64,000 nucleotides of DNA from Calonectria ilicicola (GCA_020809705.1 CP085829.1:1736001-1800000), one strand, 5' to 3'. Numbered from the stretch's first letter, positions 1 through 12,814 are shown. The notes: generated by a model from the letters alone, not told the origin. A program made the numbers and translations.

Positions 1-908
1 ACCAAGTCCCTGGTCCTGTTTTTACCAATCCAGCAAAGTACCTAAAAAGCCACAGCGCAGCCCGGATTCGCTTCCGACGTCAAGTCGCACAAATCTGCGA
101 GCTACTCTCGCTCGCTATCTCTTTGTTCCCACCCCCATCATCATCACCATCACGGGCCCTGCCTTGTTGGCTCTTTTGTTCGACGGCAACGTTACGCCCT
201 TCTCCAGACATTGCTATCCACTCCTCCACACACTCCCTCGCTCTTGCTCCAGTCAGCCATCACCAAGCAAGACACAAGAGGAAGCGAGCCGGCTTTGGCT
301 TTGCTCTGCCCTATCACCACCGTCCGAGCTACTGCACCCGCTTACCCACCCTTTAAGGGCCCATAGAGGGGCCGGCCAAAAACGCGCGTAGAGCTGATTT
401 GCCCACCCGCAATAAAGACGCCGACACTAGGCCGCCAAGCAGTGAACTACACATTCATTTGGTGCCTGTCACTTTGGTTCATTCCTCATATACCATCGTC
501 GTCATTCTTTCCTCCGCCCTTCGATACCCCTTCTTTTCTTTTTTCCTTGATTTTCTCTCTCATCTGCTGTTTACTTTCTCGGCGAGGGCCCCAAGGTGGA
601 GGAGCGTAAACCTGCCTGCGCAATTCCTTCAGGAAACAGTCGATACGAGACGGTGGCTTGCGCTACGTACTGCATACATAACGCACGTTCACCACCTTGC
701 TTCTCCAACCGATCAAAATCTGTCCCCAGTTTGGTTGGGGGCGCCATTTTCTGACTGAAAAATTGCTGCATCAGAGGCTGTGTTCCTGACCTGATTTTAT
801 TCGCCTTGCGTGCATTCATTGGAGCACATATTCCCTTTAAATCTCACTGCCGAGCTAGACGGCAGTTGAATGGGGCGTGCAGTACGCCAGCAGGGACCGT
901 GAGACACC
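1..908 (+). promoter_or_regulatory. Upstream region of the first Zn2Cys6 gene; no gene seen
   Basis: No open frame here looks like a conserved protein. The first 350 bases and 480-580 are rich in C and T on the + strand, as is usual for fungal core promoters and leaders. The stretch most likely holds the promoter and 5' untranslated leader of the regulator whose ATG is at 909. No TATA box stands out. Confidence 0.45.
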
Positions 909-3402
909 ATGGAGATCCAGTTCTCCATCCCAATCAACTCCAACCGGAGGGGAAATAGTGGTGGCAACAATGCTAGCAGCAGTAGCAGTAGCAACACCAG
1001 GTAAGTTGGGCTGCCACATTTGCAAACCCGTGTTATTGCGCAGTTCCTTGCACGGTGTCATGAGACCTGTACTGACTTGCAGGTTTTTTTTTTTCTCACC
1101 AACAGTTCTCAGCAAACAGCGAGATCGGCTAGCGCTGCCGCTGCTAGAGGTGGCACACATCGCTTTGCTCTTGAATCAAGAACGAGACATACCCGTCGCA
1201 GCTCAACACGAGCACGTACGGGCTGCAGTACTTGTAGGTGGAATTATGCTCATGTAAGCTCCGCTGCTAACTAAACCTGCAGGCAAGTAAGTGATGATCA
1301 ACGAACGACCGTTGACGAAGCCATGCCATGCGGGTTGCCGTTTGGTGGCTTGTCGGGCGATTGTCAACCAACAAGAACTTGACACTAAAGAGCGCTGATC
1401 GCCACTAACACTCTAATTCTGTAGGAAACGACATGTCAAATGCGATGAGACCAAGCCCTCGTGCCTCAACTGCATGAAATGGCGAGGCTACTGTGATGGC
1501 TACGCCGATCCCACCCCCTCCCGCTCCGAAACGCCATCCAAGCCAACCGCAGCCAACAAGGCTAATACAAGCGCCAAACTCATTCACACCAAGAAGGCCC
1601 CCCTTCTAATCGAAGAGCCCGCAATCAACACAATCTGCTTCGCTAACGCTGAGCAACGCTCCTACTTTGACGAATGGTCAAATCTGTCCATGAATTTCCT
1701 CAGCGGCGGGCTGGGCAACTCGCGACTATGGACCTCAACTATGCCCCAGGTCACCCTGCAGGAGCCGACGCTGAGATACGGGGCCATGGCCGTTGGCGCT
1801 CTGCGCATGGCTTGCCGGTTTGATTCAGAGGCTAGCTCGCCAGGAGCCGACCCCGCCGCCGACAACAAGCACTACCTCAACGCTATTGTCTACTATTGCG
1901 AGGCTCTACGGATGCAATCGAAAGCGAAGCCCAATAAGGAAGGCCTGCGGACAGCGATGCTGTCGTCCCTGCTCTTCATCTGCTTTGAGGCGCAGCGTGG
2001 TAACCTGCCAGCTGCCCTCAAGCATGTCACTCATGGCTTTACCATGCTCAATGAGCTTGCGGCTTGCACCGACAAAGCCCCCGATCTGGTCAGCATGGCA
2101 CCCGCACCGCCTGCCCTGGTACAGGAAATTCTGGATTGCTACAGGCCACTAGAGCTTCAGTCTCGGTCTTTTATGGGCTCATATAAGAAATTCTTCTTTC
2201 CCCCAAAGCCGCAGGCGCCTGCCTTATCGCACGGCCCATCACAAGCTCCAGCTCCAACTCCAGCCCCAAGTTCAAGTCCCATTAGCCACCCAGCGTCGAG
2301 CCCTCTGAGCCAACCGGGATCACCATGGAGAGGGGCGCAACCACCCAACCAACAAGCAGCTGGCGCTAGTCTCCCAAGTCCACAAAGTCAAGGCAGTCCC
2401 CAGAGTCAATCTGACCCGCAGACGCCCCCAAGACCACCGCCATCTCGAGGGCCCCCACAGCGACCTCCCGGCATTGCGCCGTTTACGAAACATTCTCCGT
2501 ACTTCCGGCCGAAACTAACAAACATAACCAAACTTGAAGAGATGCCCGCGGCTTTCACCAACTTGACGGAAGTACATGGGTACTGGGCTTTGTTACAGAG
2601 ACAGATGGTCCAGTACATTCCTGTGTTAACAATGACGACTGCGCAACTTGGCCTAAACAGGATTACCGACCTACCGGAACTGGATATGAAGCTCGCTAGT
2701 GTTAAAGAACACCCGGCTATCAAAAAGTTTGTTGGGGAATCGCGGTATTGGTTGCAAAGATGGTCTCAAGCATTTGACCCTCTTTTACAAATGTGCACAA
2801 AAAACCGCCATCAGCGCATGGACCCGTATCTACAGGCCATCAATTTCCGAATCGAGTACTTGATCCTCTATGTTTACACTTCCTTGCCTCGATTCTCTCC
2901 CATTGAAGTGGCTGAATCGCTCACACCCCAATACCGAGAAATCAACATAATTGCCGAGACGTTAATTTCGCATCGGCCGAGCTGTGGGTTTGCGATGGAT
3001 TCTGGCTGGACGTGGCCTGTTTTTGTCGTGTCCTTTGGGTGCCGTGATCCTGTGGTCCGAGATGACGCGATCAGAATTCTCGAGCAGTATCCCGTCCGAA
3101 ACGCGCTTCGGGATAGCCGTGTTTTCAAGGCAATTTCTCTCAAAAACCGCGACGTGGAAATGATGACGAGGATGGAGGAGCCCAATAGATATAACCAATG
3201 GTTGTTACTGAGGAGACGAGAACTGGTGTTTGAGGATCTGGGCTCAAACATCATCTTTAGGTCTGCGCAGAGGAACCAGGCGACGGGACAGTGGGAGTTG
3301 GTTGAAGAGATGGCTGCTTTCGTGGTGGGATCAGATGGACAACTTGACTGGCGCCGTCAACCCATTTCACAATCTGCTTCTATTCTGTCAGGAGTGTGCT
3401 AA
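909..3402 (+). CDS. Zn2Cys6 fungal transcription factor
   Basis: Three coding exons, 909-1000, 1106-1237 and 1425-3402, give 733 aa. The binuclear zinc cluster appears only after splicing: the GCSTCR half lies at the end of exon 2 and the KRHVKCDE half opens exon 3. Cysteines fall at residues 71, 74, 81, 88, 91 and 98 (C-x2-C-x6-C-x6-C-x2-C-x6-C), ending in CDGY. A Ser/Asn/Arg-rich N-terminus precedes it. The middle, around residues 165-270, resembles the fungal-specific regulatory domain (motif LLFICFEAQRG). A Pro/Ser/Gln-rich linker spans roughly residues 320-410. Such proteins bind DNA in the nucleus and regulate pathway genes; the target is unknown. The ATG at 909 is the first that joins in phase to the finger. 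Intron 2 (1238-1424) has an unusual GTGGAA donor and contains a spare GTAAGT, so that junction is the least certain. A model starting at the internal ATG 1474 would lose the DNA-binding domain. Confidence 0.88.
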
Positions 3403-5114
3403 ATAAGGCTCCAGCATTGCATCAGGAGAATGGAGACAAAATCTGTGTTAGAATACTATGCTGGCTTGGAGGGGGAGGACATTGGGATTGGGCTTGAAGA
3501 CGCACGACTGTTACTATTTCTGGCTATCAGGCCTTGGGGGTTGGGAGCAAAACAAAAGGCGTTTTACTGGGAGTATGGGCAAAGGGCGTAGCGAGTCAAG
3601 ATACCAGAGTTAAAAGACTCGAGGGTTGGAAATGGGTGGCATTATTGTACAACACAATTGAGACAAGTTTGATGTCAGAGCGTTGTATTTAAAACCTTTG
3701 TTATGATTTACGGTCCTGCAATCCTTTTTTTTCTAAATCATATGCCTTTCGCAATTTTTTGTCCTACTAGATGGGGGAATATTCTGCACCTTGCTCTGCT
3801 TGGAACCTTGGAGAGCACGTGTTGCTTTGGGCTGCCTGATAGTGTCAGTGACACCGTGCGGGTATTTCTTTGGCACCAATGGAAGAAACTAGAATGCCGT
3901 CCATGTTGCACATATGCAAATCCCCGAGACTAGGTGCAGACTTTTTTTGAGCAAACATGACGGCTTTTTCCCCGATATCTGTACGACGGGAGCAGCGGTA
4001 CCGTTGTTATTTGGGGTTATTCTCGATTCAACGGCGGTCGTTTTTCGATGGGTGTAGAGACATGGGCAAGGGCTAGCAAAATATGGTACAAAGGAACAAT
4101 GAATTGATCTCCTGTTACAATCGCACAAAGAAGAGGAAGCGTCCATGGCGTAGCCACAAGTCCACGGTGTCGCGGTGGGGGCAGTCAGAGCCCGCAAGGG
4201 TGTAGCAAACAGCGAAACCTACGGCTGCACGTTGCCGTACGACCTCACCTTGAGAAGTTTGTTCCCGTCCGGCCCAACCAAGATGATAAAAATTTTACTT
4301 CCCCCTCGTTCCATTGTTCCCAAATTTCTCTTTCTTCATTGCTGGGTTCCCTCTTCCTACATTACTACCGCTTGACTTCCCAGTTCCCCTGAAGCGACTT
4401 TTCCATCTTGATGGGACGACGATTCGGCGCCAAGTAACGACTTTTCAAACCAACTTCACCCATTGGAACAATACACCAGCAGCGAGAAATTCTGGATACC
4501 TTGATTTTACCTTGCAAGGAGAGCGCCTGACGTCTACCTTGATCGCTTTTGCACTACGCATTCCTCGCATTGCAAGCGCTACCTCCTCGCTTTAACAGCA
4601 TCTCCGACAAATCTGCCGTCACCTGCCTCGCAGCTGATCAAAGCCGCCAAGGTTAGCTTTCCTTGGTTTAAAATACGTCCTCTTCCTACTTCACTCTTTC
4701 CGCTGCATCTTCTCTCTCCCTATACTTTTCTCTTTTCTTTCATCCACATCTTGTTTTTTTTTACCTGGCCACTCCCACTTTTGGTCAAAGAACCCTCCCT
4801 TTTCACTTTTCCCTTCACTCTTGGTTTCTTCTCTGTATTCTAAGGAATACATATCAAGGTACGACTATCACTTATTTCACCCTATACTGCTTTTCTTTGC
4901 GTGTGTAGCTGTTGAAATCTCCCGCGTGTTGCGTGATTCACTGCTTTTGCGTCGTGTATTGGCCTCTCAGGCAACAGTATGCTCTGCTATTAACCCCCTT
5001 GATCCCCCTTTTTTGTTCTTCTTCATGCATCGCTCATTTTATCCTGCTTTTAGTGAAGATGAAGCTAACTTTTGATAGTCCAGGAACTGCGACGCTCTCC
5101 TGGCATCATTCAAG
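3403..5114 (+). promoter_or_regulatory. 3' region of the regulator and promoter/leader of the helicase gene
   Basis: No coding region is supportable. From about 4680 to 4830 the + strand is a dense CT tract, typical of a fungal transcription start region, which fits initiation of the helicase gene near 4.7-4.85 kb. A GTACGA at about 4859 followed by acceptor-like AGs near 5085 leaves room for an intron in the 5' leader, but this is speculative. Confidence 0.4.
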
Positions 5115-8100
5115 ATGGCGGCATTCAAGGTACGCTGGGATTCTCATTCCCATGCGCCGTTCTCCACTAGATCAACACTAACTGCCTACCATTCACAGGG
5201 GCAAGACCCCATTAGTTACCACGTTCTGAAAGAACACCTCAAACATGACCCCGAGTCAGGCTCAGTTAGGTTGGAAGCCTGGCAGGTGGCATCTGAAATA
5301 CCGGCTCCAAGTGAGCTTATGGCTATAGATCCGCCACCTCTCACCGAGTCTTCTTGGGAAGAATGCCCGTCTAAAGAGAACTATCTGGAGTTTCAATACT
5401 GGATGAACCGGTTTGAAGGCACTGAGTTACTGCGAAGGGCTGTGAATCAGGTCCGCGCAGAACCAGACATGATGGAGGACAAGGAATGTTGCATTTACAC
5501 CCAGGTTTGTCACATCTTGCTCTATGGTACCTTTGAATACTCGACTAATTCACTCTAGGTCCACGTTCAAGGCTACACTTTTGCCAAAGCGGGAGCCGCA
5601 TGTAAAATTTCATTCTCAACTGAAAGATCGCCATCCAGAGTGATCTGGGGTCAGTCTGAGCGCCTGAAAGCCGGGACCCTGGTCGCGCTGTCCCCCTCTG
5701 ACGACTGCTTCAAGTCTCAATGTTTCGTGGCCGTCGTTGCTGCGAGGTACTTGCGCGGTGGCGTGGAGCCAGATCCTCAAAAGGGCGAGACTGCAAACAC
5801 ACCTCCAAGAATTGACATTTTCTGGGCTGACCACAAAGATGCGGTTCTTGATCCCTCGGTGGAGCTCATCATGGTTGAGGCCAAAGGTGGATTTTTTGAA
5901 TCGGTCCGACATGTTATGGTTGGTCTTCAGCATTCAGCGTTATACGAGTAAGTATCATCACACACATCTCGCGCGGCATGCACAAACTAACATGAGTTTC
6001 TTTTTAGGTCCAAGTTTGACAAGTACATCATTGACGGATGCAACGAATCTCACGTGGCCGAGTATGCAACCCGATTGCCGCCTCAAGTTCCGATTGATCT
6101 CTCCAAGCTTGATCACTCTCAGCAGGATGCCTTCAAACGAATGACTTCAACTGAGTTGGGCATTGTCCAAGGACCTCCTGGAACTGGCAAGACTTTCACC
6201 TCCGTCATGGCGGTTCGGAGCTACATCCAAACCCTTTTGGGCGACAAAGATTCGAACGAGCCACCCATCATAGTTGCAGCCCAGACCAACCATGCTCTCG
6301 ACCAACTTCTCAACAAGTGCATCCAAACTGGCGCGAATGTTGTTCGCTTTGGTGGTCGCTCGAAAGATCCTATCATCAATGAACGCAGCATGTTCAACCT
6401 TGCCAAAGAGTCGAAAGTCAAGAAAGGTTTGGTGAAGGGAGAAAATGCCCGGAAAGCAATCTTTGCGCAGCTGAGTGATTCTCTGGCGATGGGGTTCCCA
6501 AGTGGTTTTGTCTCCGCTCACCATTTGCTCCACGAAGATATCATCACGCAAGAACAGTTTGATTCTTTGCACAGTGAGGAGTGGGAAACTAATAATTGGA
6601 CAAGCCAAGAGGACAAAGATGAGGGTCAAGATATGATAGCCGCATGGCTGGCTGACTGCATCGAACAAGACCAAACCTACGTCTACTGCCCCCCACAGGG
6701 TCAAACGGAGCCAGAAGAGTACATGATTGACCAGGATAAGCTTGCGGAAGAAGATGATATGGAAGCTCTGAAAGGCGACTTTATCTCTACGGAGTTTTAC
6801 TGGACTGGTTCGGTGCCCGACTCCATGTCCTGCATGGCCACTTGGTACCACCAGGCCCGCAAATACCTGGCGTATCATTCGGACTTGTACGATATCAAGC
6901 CTCCCCAACGAGGCATGGTTTATCGCTACCTTCGCCGGCGCCTCATCGAAAAAATCACTGATCGCCTTCCTGGATTTCTCCTGAAATACGAAGTCGCCTG
7001 CCGCGATATAAAGATCAGTCGTTGGAACCGAGAGCTCAAGGTTATTCAAAACGAGGGTGTGGAAATTGTGGGATGCACCATGACGGGTCTCAATAAATAT
7101 CGGGGCCTCATTACAGCTCTAAAGCCTCGAATCCTCATGGTTGAGGAGGCTGCCGAAGCTCAAGAGGCCACCATCACATCGGCATTATACCCATCTCTTG
7201 AACAACTCGTTCTTGTAGGTGACCACCAACAACTTGTCCCCAGTATCAGTGTCCGTGGTATGGACAAATATCCATACTACCTCAATAGGTCTCTATTCGA
7301 GCGACTGGTTGAAGTTGGTGTCCCTTATTCTATGCTCAAAGTCCAGCGCCGAATGATACCTCTCATCCGATCCGTGGTCCACACATTCTACCCACTCTTG
7401 GAAGATCATGACATTGTCAAGGACCCAAAGGAACGACCACCAGTCCCCGGCATGGGGGGTCAAAACCTGTGGTGGTTCCAACATCAATGGGGCGAGAGCA
7501 GAAACGCCAATCAATCATGCTACAATGATAAGGAAGCTTCCATGGTTGTCGGGTTCGTTCGATACTTGATTCTAAATGGGGTTAGGCCGTCCAAGATCAC
7601 TATCCTCACCTACTACAAGGGCCAAGTCAGTGTGATCTTGAGACAACTCAGACAAAATCCGATTCTTGAGAAGTTATACCCAGATCAGGCTTGGTCTGTC
7701 AGAACTGTCGATAGCTTCCAGGGAGAAGAGAATGATGTGATGATCTTGTCGCTCGTTCGGAGTCCCTCGAGCCTTCACGATCAGCCCAACGCTGGCTTTG
7801 TCAAGAATGAAAACCGGGCTGTGGTAGCCCTGAGTCGTGCCCGTCGGGGAATGTACATCTTTGGCAACAGTGACAACCTACTTCAAGGCGGTGGTGAAAG
7901 CCTACAGACGTGGGAAAAGGTACATGCTGTTTTTGTCAAGGAGAACTGCATCGGTTATGGGTTGCCGGTTATGTGCCAAAACCATGACCAAGTCACCAAC
8001 GTGAGCCATCCAAGCGACTGGGAGAAAATCCTCTGGGGCGGCTATGAGCAACCTTGTGATGGAACATGCGCCAAAGGACATCCCTGCGAATCACAATGCC

Positions 8101-9020
8101 ACTATGTGGAGCAATCAAAGCACACATGCACAAGGCCCTGTGAAGCCATGCTACCATGCGGGCATCGATGCATTTCATTGTGTGTAGACACTTGCCGATG
8201 CTCGGAGCGCTGCAACCAGGCTGCCCTCGGTCTTTCAAGTTTCCCCTCTCAGACACAGCCACTTCCTCGAGTTCCAACTCAGTTTCGAGGTGGCCGAGGT
8301 GGTAGAGGCGGTAGAGGTGGAAGAGGTGGCAGGGCTGGCAATGGCCGAGGCACCGGGCGTGCCAATAAAGTTGCGAATCCTGCTAGAAGCCACGAAAATG
8401 TCAACTTCAGGATGGCTCAAGAGACTGCAGCCTCTCAGGGTTCCATGCCGGTTCAACAACAATACAAACGAGAGCCGACCAGCGACGAGTTGATGGAATT
8501 GGGATATTCTGCACACATTCAGCAAGCGGATGAGTTCGTGCTGAGCGCTAGTTCCAGAGCCACGACACCATTCGGCGGCGCTTCAACATTAATTTCTCTG
8601 GAGCCTGCCATCGAGAGTAAATCACACTCTGAGGAATCATTGTCTGAGCGATGGAGCCCACAGAAGGTTCAAGAAGGGGATAGAGAATTGCAATTAGCAA
8701 GGCGACAACAAGGAAGCCCCACGTTCAAGTCAATGGTGATTCGAGAAACGTTCCGTTCAACACTGCCAAGTGAGTCAAATGGCCGCCGACAGCCAATGAT
8801 TGTGGAACACACATTTCCTCTCATACAATTCCAGGATGCAGGCAGTGAAGCTAACGGCGATGACAAAGGCCCAGATAAAACAGCTTCAGATGCAGCGTCT
8901 AGTTTTCAATACGCTGAAAAGGTGCTCGGGGTCTCTAAAGCGATGCCTAGATGCCAGGATTTGGTCACTTTGACCGAAGAGGATGTGAAGGGCGAAGAGG
9001 ACTTGATTACCTTTGATTAG
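5115..9020 (+). CDS. SF1 (Upf1-like) RNA helicase with NFX1-type Cys-rich region, ZNFX1/Hrr1/SAD-3-like
   Basis: Exons 5115-5129, 5199-5504, 5559-5947 and 6008-9020 give 1240 aa. Helicase motifs run in order: Walker A GPPGTGKT at residues 292-299, motif Ia QTNHALDQLL, motif II EEAAEA at about 616, motif III GDHQQL at about 641, motif V SFQGEEND at about 806 and motif VI ALSRARRG at about 843. A short Cys/His-rich stretch (about residues 920-971, with PCGHRC) resembles truncated NFX1 zinc fingers. An RGG/GRGG box follows at about 997-1022, then a disordered tail. Relatives include human ZNFX1, S. pombe Hrr1 (RNAi heterochromatin) and Neurospora SAD-3 (meiotic silencing), so a role in small-RNA silencing is an inference by family. 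Motif II has Glu where many relatives have Asp. The first coding exon is only 15 bases, and intron 1 (69 bp) is in frame and free of stops. Which paralogue this is cannot be settled by eye. Confidence 0.9.
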
Positions 9021-9879
9021 AGGATTGTAGAAGCCGCCGCGATTGAGGCAGGGGGAGGAGATATTATTTACGGTGCTCTGATGGAGAGGCTGGCACAGTA
9101 TGTGATATTTATTTGGGCGGTGGCACTATGGGTATGCATGATAGCTGAAAGAGGTAAAAAAAAAAAAAAAGGCATGATGCAGGGGGTCAGTGATGAAGCC
9201 TAGATAGAGATGGGTGACTGAAGAATGTCACCCCAGTAGGTGTTTTTATTTTTATTTTATTTTACTTTGTTTTATTCTCCCACTTTTTAGCCGTTGGCAC
9301 ATGATGTACTGTGGCTGGGCGCAGGGTGCAGTTTGCAGGTTTGGGGTGCGTGTTGAAGAAGTTTGGGTGGTACAGCATATGTAAGTTGAAGGCAAATGAT
9401 GTATGATTGCCAGGGCGGCTTTTGTAAATTTATTGTTGATGTAGGTAACTTAGGTGGTGGGGAAATTTCCGAAGTCAATCCGCCGCGCGTGGGTTGGCTA
9501 AGTAGGAGGCACTTTGCTTTGGGCTCCAGACACGCGACAACAACCTTTGTGGTTTCAACCAAGGTTCAAGGCACGGGGAGCGCATGCGTCTTGATCACTG
9601 ACGTTGGTTTGTCTCCTTTTGTTTATAAAAGGGCGTTGCTATTCCGGCCCTTGCTAAGTCAGCGCTTTGCCCACGGCTGTGAGGCACCAGAGTCCACCGA
9701 CCCCCTCGCTGCTCCAAGCTCCCACGCAGGACGCACCGCGCGCAACAAGCAGCACGACACTTGCTGCCCCTCGCCTTGCTACCAAAGCATGGCAAACTAA
9801 TGCCAGCCATCCCCGCACTATATTTTGGAAAATACAAGCAAATCCACGCACGTTTGGGCGAGACCGGCCATTTGCGACA
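9021..9879 (+). promoter_or_regulatory. Intergenic region between the helicase and Spt8 genes
   Basis: No gene is seen. A run of 15 A at 9156-9170 and a T-rich stretch at 9241-9290 fit the 3' region of the helicase gene. The right half is the Spt8 promoter. A frame open from 9667 has no ATG until 9880, so it is leader rather than coding sequence. Confidence 0.4.
9624..9629 (+). promoter_or_regulatory. TATA-like element upstream of Spt8
   Basis: TATAAA inside GTTTATAAAAGG lies about 255 bases before the Spt8 ATG at 9880. It is a perfect core match in a plausible place, but there is no transcript evidence. Confidence 0.4.
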
Positions 9880-12123
9880 ATGATGGATGACGACCGCCTG
9901 TCAGCGAGCTCCGGCGAATCGGACCACGAGAACGGCAACGAGCACGAGAACGATGCCGACGAGATCATGGAGGATGCCGAAGACGCCGGGGGCGACAATG
10001 ATGCCGAAGGCGACGACGACGACGAGAACAATGACGAGAACAACGACGACGAGGAAGAAGATGCCGATGCCGATGCTGACGGAGACGCCGACGACGGAAA
10101 CGAGGATGCCGAAGGCGAGGGAGAGGGCGAGAGCCAGCCCCCGGCTCCGTCAGTAAACGGCGACCAGAAGATCAAGCTCGAGATAGAGACGGACACGATG
10201 CCCAATGGCCAGCCCAAGGACGACGCGTCCAAGAGAGCGAAGTCGGCCACGCCCACGCCCCTCGCAACACGCCCCCGATGGCCGCAGCCCAGCCCAGAAG
10301 TGCTGAATGCGCGTGTCTACGATATCGTGCCGACCATGGCGGCGCCGCAATCGACGAGCGTCAACTGCATGGCAATTACACCCGACCTGCGGTACTGGCT
10401 TACCGGAGGCTCAGATGGCTACATCCGCAAGTACGACGGGCCCAACACCATCAACGGCAAGTCGGCCCTGACGGTGGCCCAAAAGCACCCCTTTGTCGAT
10501 AGCGTTACGAAAGCCGGCATCTTGATGTCGTACTGGGAAAATGAAGAGCCAGCGCCCCCAGGCCGTGGCGACCAGGACCACATTCTGTCCCCCGTCTACT
10601 CCCTGGCGGTGCACTCAGACGCCCTCTGGCTCCTCTCGGGTCTGGAGTCTGGCGCTATCAACTTGCAGAGCGTGCGGCATGACGAAGGCAAGCGCATCAC
10701 GTACCTGCAGCGACACACCAATGCCGTGAGTGTGTTGACGCTGGCGCAAGACGAGAAGAGCGTGCTCAGCGGAAGCTGGGACAAGAACATCTTCGACTGG
10801 GATCTAAACACTGGAAATGTTATCCGTAGCTTTGATGGTAGCGGAGGTCAGATTTCGGCCATTGAGCTTCGTCCGGCGAACGGCGCGCCTGTTCCAGAGG
10901 AGGCCGATGAGCCTCTACCTTCAACAACCATTGCAACAAATAATGGAGCGCCACCGGTGAATGGGACGCTCGGCAATGGCATCAGCCAGCCCAGTGCAGG
11001 TGAATTTACGCAGACTTCTACTACGGACGTTGACGCCCAGGCCTCGCCAGCGCATGAGAGCTTGTTTGGAGGCAGCGATGCCGGCAGTCTGTTTGGCGAA
11101 ACAGCCGGAGACCAGCCCTTTGGGCACGACGAGGACGAGTATGGGACGGGGGCGATGGGCATGATGCCCGGTCATGAGCACGACAGCGGGATGGACCACT
11201 CGGCCGACATGGCCATGGCCAGCCTAAAGGATCCAGAGACGGAGCCGGCGCCGGCCGTACAGGCTCCCGGAGACTCGATGGAGCTGGATGCCCCATCAAC
11301 GCAACTACTGGGAGAGTCGGAGCCTGCCATCCCAGCTCATATTGAGCCCACCGACACTCAACCTTCGCAGCTGTCACAAGCTCCCACCGAGGGGCAGTTT
11401 GACCAACCGTCGCAAATCACGGATAGTGATGTGGCCGCGATCAAGAGATCACAGTCACCGTCTGCCGTCTTCGTCTCAGATCATCCACCACAACAACACG
11501 ATCCAACCCAGACCTCATCGACAACGTTCCTCTCGTCGGCCATTGACGGCACTCTGCGCATCTGGGATCGACGGGTGCAGAAGCCCGTGGCACGCATCGG
11601 CAACCGGCCTGGTGTACCGCCGTGGTGCATGGGAGCGTGCTGGAGCCCCAACGGTAACATGATCTACGCCGGCAGAAGAAACGGCACCGTCGAGGAGTTT
11701 GACATTCGCAAGGCAAAGCGAGGCTGGGAGCCCGAGCGAGTCCTGAAGCTCCCAGCGGGCAGCGGTGCTGTGAGCGCGGTGAGGCCTATGGTCAATGGAA
11801 GGCACTTGGTCTGGTAAGTTGCTACCTATCTTCTTTATACACACATATATATCTCTTTTTGGGGCCTAGACACTAACATTCCCTCCCCTCCTAGCGCCTC
11901 ATATGACATCCTCCGACTCTACGACCTACAAGACACCCGCAACTTCAGGCACTCGACTGTGCCGTTCCTAATCATTCCCGGACCTCCTCGGGCGGGTGTC
12001 ATCTCCAGTCTGTACATTGACCCCACCAGCCGCTTCATGCTCAGCGCTGCCGGCACACGAGGCTGGGAGGGAACGAGCACCGAAGTGCTCATCGGCTACG
12101 AGATTAACGTGTCAAACGGGTGA
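9880..12123 (+). CDS. spt8: SAGA complex subunit Spt8 (WD40 protein)
   Basis: Exons 9880-11813 and 11895-12123 give 720 aa. The first 90 or so residues are almost pure Asp/Glu/Asn/Ala, followed by a conserved block (RPRWPQP, YDIVPTMAAPQ) that marks Spt8. WD40 repeats begin at about residue 165 (CMAITPDLRYWLTGG, SGSWDKNIFDWD) and resume after a long Ser/Pro/Gln-rich insert (about 370-545) with SSAIDGTLRIWDRR. The C-terminal exon adds SYDILRLYDL. Spt8 contacts TATA-binding protein for the SAGA co-activator in the nucleus. The start is the first ATG in frame; a second Met follows directly. The 81-bp intron has a GTAAGT donor and joins HLV to CASYD. The poly-acidic coding run is simple-sequence (GAC/GAG/GAT). 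Confidence 0.95.
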
Positions 12124-12240
12124 GGTTGATCAAGAGCGCGCGCGCATGTATCACCAATGTGAAATTTAGGTTATCCTTGAAAACACGGCCAGCTTTTATT
12201 GTTGTTGTTGCTGTTGTTTTGTTCCTTTTTCTTGGTTCTC

Positions 12241-12259
12241 TTTTTTTTTTTTTTTTTTT
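12241..12259. repeat. Poly-T tract (19 T)
   Basis: Uninterrupted thymines in the 3' region of Spt8. A mononucleotide repeat, likely length-variable. Confidence 0.8.
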
Positions 12260-12814
12260 CTTTAGAAGTGGCCGAGGTGTTGGGCGTCTAGACTTGAACA
12301 AAAAAAACATTCACAAAATCATTGGATAGGGAAAGCGAACCTGAATGATAAGGGGGAGAAACAAGGGAAGAAGAAGCGGTGAGGAGGGATTCAGGCAGTT
12401 TGTCTCTGTGTGTGTATACATATTATGCATATACTTATAACGCTGTTTCTTTATGTGCCTTGGGTAAGGAAATAGCACGACAAGGGCGTTTTTTTTTTTC
12501 TTATTTTTTTATACTAGGCGAGTGAATTGGATGAGAAAGAGAAGAGAAGAGAAGGGTTCGTGTACGATGATCTACTAGTAGTAATATACAGTCACTTCCG
12601 TGTGAGATGATTCATTATTATTAGGACAAGAAAGTCAATAGTTTCGTTGCAAGTCGCCTACGCTCACCATTGCCATGCTAAAACTAGAATACAAAGGAAA
12701 AAATAAGGCCGCCCGTGGGTATCTGCTTCTGCTGTTTAGTTGGACAAAGGAAAAGTTGGAAATGACTGACTAGTCTGTGTAAAGGGGGAACAACCTCAAC
12801 CCCGACAACTCTCG

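Noticed and set aside
1474..3402. Intronless 642-aa model of the first regulator
   Set aside because: It begins inside the zinc cluster and would lack the first two cysteine pairs. The spliced model restores a perfect motif.
6147..7049. 300-codon minus-strand frame
   Set aside because: It lies opposite conserved helicase motifs of the plus-strand gene and has no family resemblance.
9667..9879. N-terminal extension of Spt8
   Set aside because: The frame is open but has no ATG before 9880, and the family begins with the acidic region.
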